From Streptomyces sp. CB09001 (GTDB lineage: Bacteria > Actinomycetota > Actinomycetes > Streptomycetales > Streptomycetaceae): a stretch of DNA of 64,000 nucleotides. Shown piece by piece: positions 17,756 through 25,946 of the stretch. A program made the position numbers and the translations under genes. The notes beneath the pieces are model-generated. The model was not told the origin of the DNA. It was given only the letters and a program-made list of their open reading frames with translations, and did not search any database. The stretch spans positions 124,001-188,000 of the forward strand of contig NZ_CP026730.1 in assembly GCF_003369795.1 (NCBI RefSeq), written 5' to 3'. Each line of letters starts with the position of its first letter. The first letter of the stretch is position 1.

Positions 17756-17959
17756 CTACTCCGTCGCGAATGCATCGACCGCGGTTCCGTAGCCGCCACC
17801 GCCTGGGGTGACCAGGACGAACACGTCACCGGCCTGCACCGCAGTGGAGCCACAGGCCGCCATGGGCACAACAATGCCCTCGCGTTCCACGCAGTGGTGG
17901 TCGAGAACGCCCACCCTTACGGCGCACCCGGGAAGCGCTGCCGGGCGTTCACACTCGCG
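17756..17959 (-). pseudogene. Hydantoinase B/oxoprolinase C-terminal remnant
   Basis: A 67-codon open stretch on the minus strand, without start codon and closed upstream by TGA, ends VQAGDVFVLVTPGGGGYGTA. GDVxVxxTPGGGGYG is the typical C-terminal signature of HyuB / 5-oxoprolinase B subunits. The rest of the gene, over 500 codons, is gone. The remaining part of 17736-18151 contains nothing I recognise. Confidence 0.55.
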
Positions 17960-18151
17960 TCACACATCACCAGTATTCACCCGTCCCCGCCCCATCCCAT
18001 CGCCGCCCACGCCACCGTGCGTCGCGGTCGTCCATGAGACGCCGCCTCGCTTCACACCAGCCCGGTGCCGTTGCGCGACCGGCGGCACGTACGGGTGTGC
18101 GGCCACGCCCGCCGCGAGCCGCACACCCTGTTGTGCAAGCACCTGCCTCAC

Positions 18152-18565
18152 TCAGGTGCGTCGCACCGGAATGGTCCGGGTTCCCGCCTTCGGGGTCGGA
18201 ACCGGGACCGTGATGGTCAGTACACCGTCCTCGTACTCGGCAGTCGCCTTGTCGTCCTGTGCTCCGGCCGGAAGCCGGACGGAACGGGCGAAGGTGCCGT
18301 AGCGGAATTCGGTGCGGTGCTTCTCCTTGGTCTCCTCCGTGCGCTCGGCGCGCACTGTCAGCAGACCGTCCTCGACGGCGATCTCGACGTCCTTGTCGGG
18401 GTCGATGCCCGGAAGCTCGGCCTTGAGGACGTACACGTCGTCCGTTACATGCTCCTCAACCCGGATGCCGTGCAGACCGGGGGCGACGGGTGCTCCGGGA
18501 AGTCCGGTCTCGACCCAGCCGAACAGGTCGGGCCAGCCCGGCAGCCGCTCCAGCACGCTGCTCAT
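18152..18565 (-). CDS. Hsp20 / alpha-crystallin small heat-shock protein
   Basis: 137 residues, normal length. An alpha-crystallin domain spans about residues 38-130: DDVYVLKAELPGIDPDKDVEI, GLLTVRAER, FRYGTFARSVRLP, and the closing DGVLTITVPVP. The C-terminal I-P-V tail (TIPVRRT) needed for oligomer contacts is present. It is an ATP-independent holdase. AAAGGAGGG before the ATG at 18565. Lies 20 bp after the CBS-BON gene on the same strand, so the two should form one transcript; small heat-shock proteins are dormancy-regulon members in mycobacteria. Confidence 0.95.
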   Translation of the reverse strand: MSSVLERLPGWPDLFGWVETGLPGAPVAPGLHGIRVEEHVTDDVYVLKAELPGIDPDKDVEIAVEDGLLTVRAERTEETKEKHRTEFRYGTFARSVRLPAGAQDDKATAEYEDGVLTITVPVPTPKAGTRTIPVRRT

Positions 18566-18585
18566 ATGACCCTCCTTTCCACCAT

Positions 18586-19326
18586 TCAACGATCGCTCCG
18601 TCGAGCACTGCGTGGAAGGGCCGAACGACCCAGCCGGTCTGCCGGAGGAGCTGCGTTCTCCGACTCTCCTGCCGGACGGTGCCTGGGGCCCGTCAGCGCG
18701 CACCGCACGTCCACGACGCCCTCGACCGAGCGCACCAGCCGTTCGGCCAGCGGAACGAACGAGGTGTCCGGCACCCGGCCGGTGAGTGTGACCACTCCCT
18801 CGTGCACCTCCACGCGGACCGATTCGAGCCCTTCCGGGAACCGGCCGCCGACGATCTCCCGACGGACTTCCTCGGCGATGTCGAGGTCGGACCGCAGGAA
18901 AACCCTGAGCAGGTCCGCGCGGCTGACGATGCCCTGCAGTACGCCGTCGCGGTCGACGACGGGGAGACGCTTGACCTTGCGACGTGCCATGGCGCGGGCT
19001 GCCCGGGCCACAGGGGCGTCCGGGCGGACGGTCACGGCGGGAGTGCTCATCAGGTCCTCCGCGGTGACAGCCCGAGCCTTCACCAGCGCCTCGGGGATCC
19101 GGCTCCGGGGACCGCGCTCGTGGTCGGTGTCACGGAATTCCTCCTTGCGCAGCACATCGGCCTCGGAGACGACACCAATCACGTGGTTTCCCTGATCGAT
19201 GACGGGAAGTGCACTGATCCGTTGTGTCTCCATGGTCCGGACGATGTCCTTGAACGTCGCTCCACCGGCCAGGGCGATGACTCTGCGGGTCATGACGTCC
19301 TCGACCCTGTAGACGTGGCCGTCCAT
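18586..19326 (-). CDS. CBS-pair and BON domain protein
   Basis: 246 residues. CBS1: VEDVMTRRVIALAGGATFKD...HVIGVVSEADVLRKEEF. CBS2: AEDLMSTPAVTVRPDAPVARAA...LQGIVSRADLLRVFLR. BON: VRVEVHEGVVTLTGRVPDTS. Close paralogue of the protein at 17073 (shared KEEFRD and VKRLPVV blocks), on the other strand. A short arginine-rich tail is extra. GGGAGGAAGCC precedes the ATG at 19326. First gene of a two-gene unit with hsp20; the divergent pncB lies beyond a possible OsdR site. Confidence 0.92.
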   Translation of the reverse strand: MDGHVYRVEDVMTRRVIALAGGATFKDIVRTMETQRISALPVIDQGNHVIGVVSEADVLRKEEFRDTDHERGPRSRIPEALVKARAVTAEDLMSTPAVTVRPDAPVARAARAMARRKVKRLPVVDRDGVLQGIVSRADLLRVFLRSDLDIAEEVRREIVGGRFPEGLESVRVEVHEGVVTLTGRVPDTSFVPLAERLVRSVEGVVDVRCALTGPRHRPAGESENAAPPADRLGRSALPRSARRSDR

Positions 19327-19396
19327 GGCTTCCTCCCACCCGGGTGGTGAGTGTCCCGACACCTACAGAGTGTGTCACCGGCTCGGCGGACGCATG

Positions 19397-19431
19397 GGGC
19401 CCAGTGGCCACAAGGACTGACCGGCCGGCCC
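19397..19431. promoter_or_regulatory. Tandem OsdR/DevR-like boxes, 21-bp spacing
   Basis: GGGCCCAGTGGCCA (19397-19410) has one mismatch to GGGNC-N4-GNCCC. TGACCGGCCGGCCC (19418-19431) keeps the second half and has two mismatches in the first. Spacing is 21 bp. Located between the divergent CBS-hsp20 unit and pncB. Confidence 0.45.
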
Positions 19432-19503
19432 TTCCTCATGCCCCACTACCAGGTGCAGATTTGTTCTTGACCGGGCACGAGCGGCTACGGGCAGGTGAGC
19501 AAC

Positions 19504-20823
19504 ATGTCGGATGTGACGACCACGGACCTGTACGAGGTCACGATGGCCCTGTCGTACCTTCTCGAAGACATGAGCCGGCCCGCGACGTTCAGTCTGTTCG
19601 TGCGTGACCTGCCTTCCGAACGTGGATTCCTCGTCAGCGCGGGCATCGAACCGGCGCTCGACTACCTCAGCGCCTTCCGCGTCACCTCGGCGGACGCGGA
19701 GGACTTCGCCTCCGCTCTGCACCGTCCGTACGCCGACCTCTCCCCGCTCTGTGGCATGACATTCACCGGCGAGGTGCGCGCCGTGCCCGAGGGACGTGTG
19801 GTCTTCGCCGGAGAACCACTGCTGGAGGTCACCGCGCCGCTCGCGGAGGCTCAGCTCGTGGAGACCTTCCTGCTCAACCAGGTCTCGCATCAGACGGCCG
19901 TGGCGTCGAAAGCGGTGCGGTCCGTCCTGGCCGCCGCGGGGCGTCCGGTGGTCGACTTCTCCCTGCGCCGCACCCACGGGACCTCCGCCGGAATGCAGGC
20001 CGCGCGCACGGCGGCGCTCACGGGTTTCGCGGGGACCAGTAACGTGGCGGCGGCGGTCCGCTGGGGGCTGTCCGCGTCCGGGACGATGGCGCATTCGTAC
20101 GTCGAGGCGTTTCCAGACGAGGAGGCCGCTTTCCGCGCCTTCGCCCGCGCCCACCCGGGGCCCGTGACGTTCCTGGTGGACACGTACGACTCGGTACGCG
20201 GGGTCCGTACCGCGGCTCGTGTCCTGCGCGACCTGGGGCGGGGGCCGGGGTGTGCCGTACGGCTGGACAGCGGTGACCTCGGTGATCTCGCCCGTCGTGC
20301 GCGCGCCGAACTGGACCGCGCCGGCCTTCCCGGCGTCCGTGTCGTCGCCAGCGGTGGCCTGGACGAGTACGGCGTGGACAGCCTCGTCCGTTCCGGGGCG
20401 CCCATCGATGTGTACGCGGTCGGCACCCGTGTGGGCACCTCCGCCGACGCTCCGTATCTGGACTCGGCCTACAAGCTGGTGGAGTACGACGGGCGCCCGG
20501 TAATGAAATTGTCGTCCGCCAAGGTGACGTCGCCGGGACGCAAACAGGTCTTCCGCCGTCAGGGGGGTGACGACGTCATCGCCCTGTGGGACGAGCCGGG
20601 GCCGGCCGGGGCGGAGCCACTGCTGCGTACGGTCATGCGTGACGGACGGCGGCTCCGGCCACCGGACACCCTGCCGGAGGGACGCGCGCGCCTCACGGCA
20701 GAGCTGGCGACCCTGCCGGCCGACGCACTGCGTATCCGGGCTCCCCGGCCGAGCCGAGCCGTGTGCTCCGAACGGCTGTCCGGACTGACCGCGGACCTTC
20801 GCAGGCGCCTCGGTTCGTTCTAG
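19504..20823 (+). CDS. pncB: Nicotinate phosphoribosyltransferase
   Basis: 439 residues, the usual length. It joins nicotinate and PRPP (with ATP) to give nicotinate mononucleotide in NAD salvage. Landmarks: TTDLYEVTMALSYL at the N-terminus, DFSLRRTHGTSAGMQAARTA with the catalytic His region, FVDTYDS-like FLVDTYDSVRGVRTA, VRLDSGDLGDLARRAR, and VYAVGTRVGTSADAPYLDSAYKLVEY. ATG at 19504 fits AGGTGAG spacing better than GTG 19495. NAD supply under hypoxia would explain its place in the stress island; mycobacterial pncB2 is likewise dormancy-regulated. Confidence 0.96.
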   Translation: MSDVTTTDLYEVTMALSYLLEDMSRPATFSLFVRDLPSERGFLVSAGIEPALDYLSAFRVTSADAEDFASALHRPYADLSPLCGMTFTGEVRAVPEGRVVFAGEPLLEVTAPLAEAQLVETFLLNQVSHQTAVASKAVRSVLAAAGRPVVDFSLRRTHGTSAGMQAARTAALTGFAGTSNVAAAVRWGLSASGTMAHSYVEAFPDEEAAFRAFARAHPGPVTFLVDTYDSVRGVRTAARVLRDLGRGPGCAVRLDSGDLGDLARRARAELDRAGLPGVRVVASGGLDEYGVDSLVRSGAPIDVYAVGTRVGTSADAPYLDSAYKLVEYDGRPVMKLSSAKVTSPGRKQVFRRQGGDDVIALWDEPGPAGAEPLLRTVMRDGRRLRPPDTLPEGRARLTAELATLPADALRIRAPRPSRAVCSERLSGLTADLRRRLGSF

Positions 20824-20937
20824 TCTCCTCGCCCCGGGCTCGGTGCGCGCAGTCCGACGGGCGTCTCTCCGCTGGCGCGGTGGCGTGGTAACGGGCAGCG
20901 TGGACAGTGGCGGACGACGCTCATGAGCGAGGTGACC

Positions 20938-21396
20938 ATGCAATCCTCTGATTCGGCAGCACGGGTGGTCGTGGGAGTGGACGGGTCCGCGTCCTCCTAT
21001 GCCGCGCTGCGCTGGGCCGACCGGTACGCACGCTCCGTCGGTGGTGTCGTGGAGGCGATCCACGTCTGGGACACACCGTCCGCCGTCGGTTTCGCCGGTC
21101 CGGCCATCGACCCCGATTTCGACCTGGAGCAGGCGCGTGAGCGTTTCACGGCGGAGCTGAACGCCATCTTCCCCGAGGAACGGCCGCCGGGTTTGCGGGA
21201 GGTCCTCGTGGAGGGCGACCCGTCCGAGACCCTCATCCGCGCTTCCCAAGGGGCCGAACTCCTCGTGGTGGGCCGCCGGGGCAGGGGCGCCTTCGCGCGG
21301 GCGATGCTTGGTTCGGTGAGCCAGCGCTGTGCTCAGCACGCGGCCTGCCCCGTCGTCGTCGTTCGCCAGGAATCGGAAGCCGACCCGGTTCACTGA
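20938..21396 (+). CDS. Universal stress protein, single USP domain
   Basis: 152 residues, one UspA domain. It has RVVVGVDGSASSYAALRWA at the start, VEGDPSETLIRASQGAELLVV, and the ATP-binding loop VGRRGRGAFARAMLGSVSQR followed by CPVVVVRQ. It is the only single-domain USP in the window; the other six are tandem. ATG 20938 is preceded by GAGGTG; ATG 20923 is a possible alternative. A hairpin after the gene (21526-21554) separates it from the convergent osmC-like gene. Confidence 0.93.
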   Translation: MQSSDSAARVVVGVDGSASSYAALRWADRYARSVGGVVEAIHVWDTPSAVGFAGPAIDPDFDLEQARERFTAELNAIFPEERPPGLREVLVEGDPSETLIRASQGAELLVVGRRGRGAFARAMLGSVSQRCAQHAACPVVVVRQESEADPVH

Positions 21397-21525
21397 CCCG
21401 TCTCCCCGCTGGCCGCCCGCCCTGGGCTGCTTTGCGACGCGCGGGGCCATCGTCTGCATGGAACAGAGGGCATCGCACCCGTACGACGAGTGAGACGCAC
21501 GGAGGCGTTGACGGCAGGGCGCCCA

Positions 21526-21554
21526 CGCCGGGGCCAAAGACGGCGTCCCCGGCG
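21526..21554. terminator. Hairpin between convergent USP and OsmC genes
   Basis: CGCCGGGG (21526-21533) pairs with CCCCGGCG (21547-21554), loop 13 nt, immediately before the end of the minus-strand OsmC gene. Could act in both directions; no T run. Confidence 0.45.
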
Positions 21555-21558
21555 GCAC

Positions 21559-22215
21559 TCATCGCTGAGTCGTCTCCGTGTCCCGGACCGTCTCCCCGGA
21601 GACGGCGCTGCGCACCGCCAGCACCACCTCCGGCGCCTGGGCCAAGGTGTTCGTGACGGTGCAGTGGGACACAACCGCGCGCAGGGCGGCCTGCTTCTCT
21701 GCCGGCAACGCGGGAGCCGTCACGGTCAGGTGCAATGTCGCTACGCGCGGCGGCCGGTCGTCCGCCATCTGGAACTCGGCGCGGACGGAGAAGCCCTCCC
21801 GGCCGGCACCGTGCCGGTCCAGGAAGCGCCCGGCGTAGTGCGCGGCGCACGCGGCCACCGCTGCCACGAACAGCTCCACGGGTGTGGGGGCGGTGTCCGT
21901 TCCTCCTTCGGTGAGCGGTTGGTCGACGGTCAACTCATGCCCACGGACCCGGATCGCGTAGGCGTCCCCGGCGACCGACACCGCCTCGACGACTCCGGGC
22001 ACGGCACGGGGCCCCGATTCCACAGCGGCTGCCTGGAGCAGCAGCAGACCGGCCAGACGCCTGGCCTCCTCCGCCGTGAGCGACGTCCACAGTTCGTCCT
22101 CGTCGTAGGAGGCGAAGGACGTGTCCAGGACGACGCGGCTCATCCGCGTGGGCAGCCCCTCGGGAGTGAACCGGGTGACATTGAGCGTACGGCCACAGCG
22201 TGTGTGCAGTTTCAT
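21559..22215 (-). CDS. OsmC-family protein with N-terminal extension
   Basis: 218 residues. The C-terminal 140 are an OsmC/Ohr fold with both redox cysteines (AVAACAAHYAGRFLDRHG and VVSHCTVTNTL), so thiol-based peroxide reduction is likely. The first 75 residues (MKLHTRCGRTLNVTRFTPEG, then LDTSFASYDEDELWTSLTAE) are not part of the OsmC domain and resemble a small separate actinobacterial module of unknown function. A perfect OsdR-like palindrome lies 84 bp upstream. Confidence 0.88.
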   Translation of the reverse strand: MKLHTRCGRTLNVTRFTPEGLPTRMSRVVLDTSFASYDEDELWTSLTAEEARRLAGLLLLQAAAVESGPRAVPGVVEAVSVAGDAYAIRVRGHELTVDQPLTEGGTDTAPTPVELFVAAVAACAAHYAGRFLDRHGAGREGFSVRAEFQMADDRPPRVATLHLTVTAPALPAEKQAALRAVVSHCTVTNTLAQAPEVVLAVRSAVSGETVRDTETTQR

Positions 22216-22298
22216 CTCGTCTCCCGTCGAGTTTCGGCCGACCTCACCGCGTCGACCGGTCCTGGTCCGGTCCGTCGCCGTCGTGGCACGTGCTTACG

Positions 22299-22312
22299 GG
22301 GCCGGACGGCCC
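22299..22312. promoter_or_regulatory. OsdR/DevR-like box, perfect palindrome
   Basis: GGGCCGGACGGCCC matches GGGNC-N4-GNCCC fully and extends to a 16-bp GGGGCC/GGCCCC dyad. Located 84 bp before the OsmC-family start (minus strand) and just after the end of the HTH-PNPOx gene. Confidence 0.5.
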
Positions 22313-22342
22313 CTCCTCGCGCGCCGTGTGAGCGCACACCCC

Positions 22343-23251
22343 TCACGGGGCTGGGACGGAAGTGATGCGGCGCCCTGTCAGGCGTTCCATCTGCACGGCA
22401 AGCCACATGGTGCGTCCTCCGCCGGCCCACGGCTCGGTAGGCGCTCTTTCGGTCAGCCAACGCGCCTTCTCCGGATCCGTCACGGTCCGGCACCGGCCGA
22501 CCACGAGGACGCTCCATCCCTGGCTCATGGGGTCGTCGATGTGGTCGACCTCGAAGGCGACCTCACTGTCCGCGGCTGCGGCAGTGGCCGCTTCGGGGGC
22601 AGTGCGGAACGCGATGGTTCCCTCCGACACCACGTAGTTGAGGGGGAAGACCGCCGGGCCGTCCGGCGTGTTCAGCGCGAGGCGGCCCACTCCGTGTGCG
22701 GAGAGGAGGGCGCGGCACTCCTCCTCGTCGAGGTCACGCAGCACGGGGTTGCGAAGTGCCACTCCCTGGCCCGGCGGGCGGTCGGCGCCGCCTCCCTGCA
22801 GTTCGACGTATGTCGTGCCGAGGGCGTCAGCCAGTCGCACGAGGCTGCCGAATCCCGGGTCAGCGGTGTGCGTCTCCAGGTAGGCCAGGTACTGCGGTGC
22901 CATCCGGGCCCGCTGGGCCACCTGCTCCAGGCTCAGGCCCTTGCTTCGGCGCGCCGCGGCCAGGCGTCGGCCGACGTCGCCGGCTTGGGCGGCGACCGGC
23001 GCGGAGCCCGCCGCTTCGCCACGGGGTACGTCCGGATTCGTTCCTGCCGAAGCCGTCGTCTCTTCTGCCCCGTGGTCCACGCGCGCGTCCGGGTCGGGGA
23101 ACACCAGAGTGACGTCCCCGGTGTCGGACCAGCGCACGTCGTACGGCGGAGTTCCGTCGTCGTGGTGGAGTCCGACGATCTCCCCGTCCCGACGGGTGAC
23201 GCCGGTGGACGGGCTTTCGACGATCAGACGGTCGCCGAGGTGTGCGTACAT
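22343..23251 (-). CDS. DUF1918 + XRE HTH + PNPOx-like three-domain protein
   Basis: 302 residues in three parts. Residues 1-60 are DUF1918 (MYAHLGDRLIVESPSTGVTR..GEIVGLHHDDGTPPYDVRW..TLVFPGPD-like). About 90-155 is a Cro/C1 HTH (VGRRLAAARRSKGLSLEQVA, then MAPQYLAYLE). About 165-300 is a flavin split barrel (ECRALLSAHGVGRLALNT, VFPLNYVVSEGTIAFRT, EVAFEVDHIDDPMSQGWSVL). Probably a transcription regulator with a redox or cofactor input. Same HTH-PNPOx pairing as 5677, with DUF1918 added. Divergent from a CBS-BON gene across tandem OsdR-like boxes. Confidence 0.9.
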   Translation of the reverse strand: MYAHLGDRLIVESPSTGVTRRDGEIVGLHHDDGTPPYDVRWSDTGDVTLVFPDPDARVDHGAEETTASAGTNPDVPRGEAAGSAPVAAQAGDVGRRLAAARRSKGLSLEQVAQRARMAPQYLAYLETHTADPGFGSLVRLADALGTTYVELQGGGADRPPGQGVALRNPVLRDLDEEECRALLSAHGVGRLALNTPDGPAVFPLNYVVSEGTIAFRTAPEAATAAAADSEVAFEVDHIDDPMSQGWSVLVVGRCRTVTDPEKARWLTERAPTEPWAGGGRTMWLAVQMERLTGRRITSVPAP

Positions 23252-23319
23252 GACCGTGCCCTCTCCGTCGAAGGGGTCCCTGCACTCCAGCCTCGCGCGG
23301 AGACGCCATGCCCACCATG

Positions 23320-23354
23320 CGGCCGACGGTCCCGGTGGGAGTGCCGAACGGCCC
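23320..23354. promoter_or_regulatory. Tandem OsdR/DevR-like boxes, 21-bp spacing
   Basis: CGGCCGACGGTCCC (23320-23333) and GTGCCGAACGGCCC (23341-23354) each match GGGNC-N4-GNCCC with one mismatch and are exactly 21 bp apart. They lie between divergent genes, 69 bp from the HTH-PNPOx start and 122 bp from the CBS-BON start. Confidence 0.55.
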
Positions 23355-23475
23355 TCGTCGTCGGCCCGAAGGACTCAGGCCGGGGACAGCGCCGAGCAGC
23401 ACGTTGAAGGTGAGGAAGTGCGGACTGTCGCGACATCGGTGATCCGCAGCGGCTCGACGCCCGGAGGAGGCTGTC

Positions 23476-24144
23476 ATGCAGCACCGAACGATAGGTGATC
23501 TCATGACCCGGCCCGTTGTCCACGTCCGGACGGACACGACGTTCAAAGCGGTCGTCGCGACCCTTGCCCACAACGATGTCACCGCCGTACCAGTAGTGGA
23601 CGACATCGGCCGCCCCGTCGGTGTCGTCTCGGAGGCGGATCTGGTCCGCAGAATCGCTCAGCGCCCCGACCCCGCCGGCCCGACCCGGCTCCCCGAGCCG
23701 ACGGACCGCTCCACCGGTGAGAACGTCACGGTCGAGGAGCTGATGACCACACCCGCGGTGTGCGCACGACCGGAGTGGACCGTTGTGGAGGCCGCGCGGA
23801 TCATGGTCGCTGAGGGAGTCAAACGCCTTCCCGTGGTCGACGAGGCAGAGCGTCTCGTCGGCATCGTCAGTCGTGGCGACCTCCTTCGGGTGTTCCTGCG
23901 CCGCGACGACTCCCAGCGGGAGGAGATATCTCGCGACGTCCTGGTTCGAACGCTGGGCCTGGCACCGGCCGACATGACGGTAGAGGTGGATGAAGGCCAG
24001 GTGACCATCGCGGCTCTCCTGGACGATGCCCAGCTCGTTCCGGTCGTCGAACGGCTGTGCCTGGGCGTCGACGGCGTCGTCTCGGTCGACATGCACGTGT
24101 CCGGCCGAGGAGCCGGCACAGGCCCTGTCGGCACCCGCGATTGA
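23476..24144 (+). CDS. CBS-pair and BON domain protein
   Basis: 222 residues. CBS1: IGDLMTRPVVHVRTDTTFKAV...PVGVVSEADLVRRI. CBS2: VEELMTTPAVCARPEWTVVEAAR...LVGIVSRGDLLRVFLR. The BON domain is shortened (MTVEVDEGQVTIAALLDDAQ, then VERLCLGVDGVVSVDMHV). Third CBS-BON paralogue. GGAGGAGGCTGTC precedes the ATG at 23476. Faces the divergent HTH-PNPOx gene over the 23320-23354 boxes. Confidence 0.92.
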   Translation: MQHRTIGDLMTRPVVHVRTDTTFKAVVATLAHNDVTAVPVVDDIGRPVGVVSEADLVRRIAQRPDPAGPTRLPEPTDRSTGENVTVEELMTTPAVCARPEWTVVEAARIMVAEGVKRLPVVDEAERLVGIVSRGDLLRVFLRRDDSQREEISRDVLVRTLGLAPADMTVEVDEGQVTIAALLDDAQLVPVVERLCLGVDGVVSVDMHVSGRGAGTGPVGTRD

Positions 24145-24251
24145 ACCGCCGCCACGACCGAGGGAGACGCCGTGGGACAGCGATCCGATGGTCCACGCGG
24201 GGCAGGTCGGCACCCGCCGCGCCCTTTTGGCAGTCCGGCCCGACGAGGTTC

Positions 24252-24299
24252 GGGGCCGTTCGACCCCCTCGGGTCCCGAGTGGGTGCCCGAACGGCCCC
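24252..24299. promoter_or_regulatory. 48-nt nested dyad containing a perfect OsdR-like box
   Basis: GGGGCCGTTCG (24252-24262) pairs with CGAACGGCCCC (24289-24299). Inside, ACCC (24263-24266) pairs with GGGT (24282-24285), and CTCGGG with CCCGAG around one T. The left part also reads GGGCCGTTCGACCC (24253-24266), a full match to the box. Located between a CBS-BON gene (ends 24144) and a membrane protein (starts 24355). Terminator or operator; perhaps both. Confidence 0.5.
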
Positions 24300-24354
24300 T
24301 GGACCGCGAATCGCCGCGGCGTGAGGCTGAAGGGGACAGCCGGAGGTGGTCACA

Positions 24355-24936
24355 ATGCGCGGAGGCACAACCATTCGGCGGTCCCTGTGGCGTTGGCGCC
24401 GCAATCCGCTGCGCCGCCGCGAGGACGTGCTCGAGGCCTGGATCCTCCTGGTCGTCTGGTTCGTCATCGCCGTCGCCGGCCCCGTGGCCGGGGTGTTGGC
24501 ATCCCACGCCGCGGCACACAGTGCCGCAGAACGGCGTGTGGAGCGGCACCCCGCAACCGCCACACTCGTGTCGGACGCATCCAGCAATCCCCTGGCCACG
24601 GGGACGACCGGAGGCCGGGTCGACGCGTCCGTGCGGTGGACGGCACCTGACGGCACGCGGCACTCGGGCAGGATCCCCGTCGACGAAGGGATGAAGGCCG
24701 GCTCGCGAGTGACGGTCTGGACGGACTCCCAGAACCAGCTGACGACGGCGCCGCCATCCGCCACCCAGGCAGGGGTGGACGCGGCGTTCATGGGTGCCGC
24801 GTCCTCCTTCGCCGTCGTGGCGGCGGCAGCCGCCGGCTACTACGGCGCGCGAGTCGTCCTCAACCGGCGTCGCCGCGCCGCGTGGGCGCACGAATGGGAG
24901 GACGTCGGTAGCCAGTGGGGACGAGCGTCCAACTGA
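24355..24936 (+). CDS. Rv1733c-like two-helix membrane protein
   Basis: 193 residues. An arginine-rich N-terminus (TTIRRSLWRWRRNPLRRRED) leads to a membrane helix at about 27-48 (AWILLVVWFVIAVAGPVAGV). An outside domain of about 90 residues follows, with VRWTAPDGTRHSGRIPVD and AGSRVTVWTDSQNQLT. A second helix is near 145-165, and the C-terminus is basic. This layout is that of the Rv1733c family, whose mycobacterial member is dormancy-regulated; function unknown. ATG 24355 has GGAGGTG upstream. Confidence 0.85.
   Translation: MRGGTTIRRSLWRWRRNPLRRREDVLEAWILLVVWFVIAVAGPVAGVLASHAAAHSAAERRVERHPATATLVSDASSNPLATGTTGGRVDASVRWTAPDGTRHSGRIPVDEGMKAGSRVTVWTDSQNQLTTAPPSATQAGVDAAFMGAASSFAVVAAAAAGYYGARVVLNRRRRAAWAHEWEDVGSQWGRASN
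24918..24931. promoter_or_regulatory. Possible OsdR/DevR-like box
   Basis: GGGACGAGCGTCCA has one mismatch to GGGNC-N4-GNCCC and lies at the very end of the membrane-protein gene, 96 bp before the first gene of the three-USP array. It may drive that array. Confidence 0.35.
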
Positions 24937-25026
24937 GTCCGGGCGCCTCGTTGCGGTCCCTCCCGGCACTGTTTCCAGCGGTTCCCGGGGCAGTGAGAAG
25001 CCCTTCGGGGGACAGAAGGAGGACGG

Positions 25027-25896
25027 ATGAACGGCTTCATGGTCGTGGGCGCCGACGGTTCCGCGCCGGGTCTCGAAGCCGTCGGCTGGGCCGCACGTGA
25101 GGCGGAAGTCCGCAACGTACCGCTTCAGGTCGTGCACGCGCTGGCCCGGCCGGCACATCTGCCGCTGGATGCCGCCCTGCCCAGGTCGGTCCGAGAACGT
25201 TTCCGGGTGACGGCGGATGCCGTGGTGGAGGAAGCGCTCCTGCGGGCTCGCGCCGAGGCGCCGGACGCCGACGTTTCGGGCCTGGTCATTCCGGGCGAAC
25301 CGCTTCCGGTGCTCTTGGCGCGGGCTCGGTCCGCCGCGATGGCCGTCGTGGGGCACAGGGGTCTCAACGCCTTCCCAGGAACACTTCTCGGCTCCGTCGC
25401 GACCGGGCTCGCCGCCCACGCCGAGTGCCCCGTCGTGGTCGTACGCGAGCCGGCACGACCGGCGGGTCCCGTGGTGCTGGGCGTCGACGGATCGGCAGCC
25501 GGAGCGGCAGCCGTCCGGTTCGCCTTCCAGGAGGCTTCCCAGCAGGGCACGGGCATCACCGCCGTGCACGCGTGGACGGCCTGGAACGCGCCGATGCCGC
25601 CTCCCACGGACGAGACCGAGCCCTACGCCTACGGACCCGGCATGCTCGCGGCGGAGGAGGAGCGACTGCTGGCCGAGACGCTTGCCGGCATGCGCACCCG
25701 GTATCCCGACGTGAGAGTGGAACGCAGCACCGTCCACGGACCGGCACGGCCGGCATTGATCGAGGCGAGCCGCACGGCGCGGCTGACGGTGGTCGGTTCC
25801 CGGGGCCGCGGAGGCTTCACCGGCCTGTTGCTGGGCTCGGTCAGCCAGGCGGTCCTCCACCACGCGCACAGCCCGGTCGCGGTCGTACGGGCCTGA
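25027..25896 (+). CDS. Universal stress protein, two USP domains
   Basis: 289 residues, first of three tandem USP genes. Domain 1: FMVVGADGSAPGLEAVGWAA, loop VGHRGLNAFPGTLLGSVATG. Domain 2: GPVVLGVDGSAAGAAAVRFAF, loop VGSRGRGGFTGLLLGSVSQA, then HSPVAVVRA. The second loop G-x2-G-x9-G(S/T) is intact, so ATP binding is likely. GGAGGACGG before the ATG. A gap of 50 bp separates it from the next USP gene, so the three are probably one operon. Confidence 0.94.
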   Translation: MNGFMVVGADGSAPGLEAVGWAAREAEVRNVPLQVVHALARPAHLPLDAALPRSVRERFRVTADAVVEEALLRARAEAPDADVSGLVIPGEPLPVLLARARSAAMAVVGHRGLNAFPGTLLGSVATGLAAHAECPVVVVREPARPAGPVVLGVDGSAAGAAAVRFAFQEASQQGTGITAVHAWTAWNAPMPPPTDETEPYAYGPGMLAAEEERLLAETLAGMRTRYPDVRVERSTVHGPARPALIEASRTARLTVVGSRGRGGFTGLLLGSVSQAVLHHAHSPVAVVRA

Positions 25897-25946
25897 CGAC
25901 GACGGCGGCAGGGCCGCCCAAGACCTCTGGAGTGGAGGCGCAGACC

